Origin: an uncultured Flavobacteriaceae bacterium
Lineage (GTDB): Bacteria; Bacteroidota; Bacteroidia; Flavobacteriales; Flavobacteriaceae
DNA length: 64,000 bases
Direction of reading: 5' to 3'
NCBI GenBank assembly: GCA_947494325.1
Contig: CANLUS010000002.1
Location: 372,001-436,000, forward strand
Under the pieces are notes generated by a model that saw nothing but the letters and a program-made list of their open reading frames with translations, did not search any database and was not told the origin of the DNA. This document shows, piece after piece, positions 63,359 to 64,000 of the stretch. The translations under genes were made by a program, and so were the position numbers. Each line of letters begins with the position of its first letter. Position 1 is the first letter of the stretch.

Positions 63359-64000
63359 CTACCAATCAATAGTATCTTCCATAAAGGTTATTAGGCTCTT
63401 TGCCATTTTCTTTTGATCTTCAACAGATGGATGCGTAGTGGATTCTATATACGGCATAAAATGGGTGAGTATTGCTCCATCATTTGTATTCACTACTGCC
63501 TGCTTAATATAATCAATCCATTTTGACCCTTGTTTTGCCGCATCCATTCCTCCTAAAGAACAAATAATAGTAGCTTCAGGATATTGATTTCTCAAGTTTC
63601 CTAGAAATTGCTGGTACGCGTTTATGATATACTCTTCATCTGGCGCTTTAGCACCGAATCGTTTTTTAAATTCCTCATTTTCTGGATAGTTAACAATCCA
63701 CGAGTCATTTTGAAATAAATTAATAACCACGACATCGGGTTGATATAGAGAAAAATCCCATTTACTAGTTGGCTCTCTCGGATCCAATCTATCATATATT
63801 TCGGGCATGATCACAGGAATCCAGCTAACCATAATACCTATGCCGCTCCTACAAATACAATGATAATCTGCATTAAAATGTCTTGCTGTAATCGCGGCAT
63901 AACTTGCATAGTTATTAGTGTAAGTACTGTCTGGAGAATCTTTACCTGATACATCCTCAACGGCATAACCAGCAGTTATCGAATTCCCGTAAAATTCAAT
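63359..64000 (-). CDS. SGNH/CE2-like esterase, partial (N-terminus outside window)
   Basis: The minus-strand frame is open from base 64000 to the stop at 63359, giving 213 residues. It begins IEFYGNSITAGYAVED, the block I (GNSIT) of SGNH esterases. It also has SGIGIMVSW (block II), VVINLFQNDSW (block III, with Asn and Asp), and the C-terminal THPSVEDQKKMA with the catalytic His. The arrangement resembles carbohydrate esterase family 2, which removes acetyl groups from polysaccharides; its N-terminal beta-sandwich would lie beyond the window. It is upstream of the sulfatase gene in the same unit. Confidence 0.88.
   Translation of the reverse strand: MEFYGNSITAGYAVEDVSGKDSPDSTYTNNYASYAAITARHFNADYHCICRSGIGIMVSWIPVIMPEIYDRLDPREPTSKWDFSLYQPDVVVINLFQNDSWIVNYPENEEFKKRFGAKAPDEEYIINAYQQFLGNLRNQYPEATIICSLGGMDAAKQGSKWIDYIKQAVVNTNDGAILTHFMPYIESTTHPSVEDQKKMAKSLITFMEDTIDW

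Overview
The window looks like a chromosomal segment of a marine-type Bacteroidota, most likely a member of the Flavobacteriaceae. The basis is AT-rich DNA, a SusC/SusD pair with an ASPIC/FG-GAP lipoprotein, three GH92 enzymes, and promoter-like TANNTTTG boxes typical of the phylum. I saw no tRNA, rRNA, CRISPR array, insertion sequence or phage gene. No gene-free stretch exceeds about 300 bases.

Left part (1-10.9 kb), mostly housekeeping: a 5'-truncated-window ychF, a secreted protein of unknown function, a dicluster ferredoxin divergent from a LuxC-type acyl-CoA reductase, a small membrane protein with an oxidase-like motif, folE, a hisS with a long insertion, DUF4126 and a second membrane protein, a 51-residue membrane protein, a membrane-anchored class III cyclase whose 3' end overlaps a two-domain universal stress protein, and a TerB-like helical protein.

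Middle part (11.0-28.1 kb), accessory functions. First comes a TetR regulator, a small membrane protein and an ABC/HlyD/TolC export operon; its ATPase has lost several catalytic motifs and a perfect palindrome lies upstream. Next are a WYL regulator, a VOC protein, and a molybdenum hydroxylase set (IorA-like, IorB-like, XdhC, MocA-like). Then there is a photolyase island of three photolyase/cryptochrome-family proteins with TIGR03643 and DUF2256 companions. A lone alpha/beta hydrolase follows.

Right part (28.1-64 kb), a large polysaccharide utilisation locus. Minus-strand units are: (a) a seven-gene operon 50392-37917: PSD1-type cytochrome, DUF1501, a Tat-exported PAL-like beta-propeller, a lipoprotein with chitobiase-like and discoidin-like parts, a DUF2231/cytochrome c/LRR membrane protein, and two GH92 enzymes; (b) SusC-SusD-ASPIC; (c) a FucP-type sugar transporter; (d) GH92-SSS symporter-GH130-CBM9; (e) a sulfatase and a CE2-like SGNH esterase that runs off the end. 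Plus-strand units are GHL10-sialate O-acetylesterase and a LytS/LytTR two-component system. GH92 plus GH130 suggests an alpha-mannose-rich glycan with a beta-mannosyl core, such as high-mannose N-glycan, possibly sulfated and acetylated.

The most interesting points are: the planctomycete-style redox module welded to two alpha-mannosidase genes, in which a propeller keeps the three His and one Tyr of peptidyl-alpha-hydroxyglycine lyase; and a 13-base element, TTCGACCRATRRC, found in the same orientation upstream of three minus-strand units of the locus, with a weaker copy upstream of a fourth next to the LytTR system. Functions are inferred from recognised families and motifs; no searches were run.
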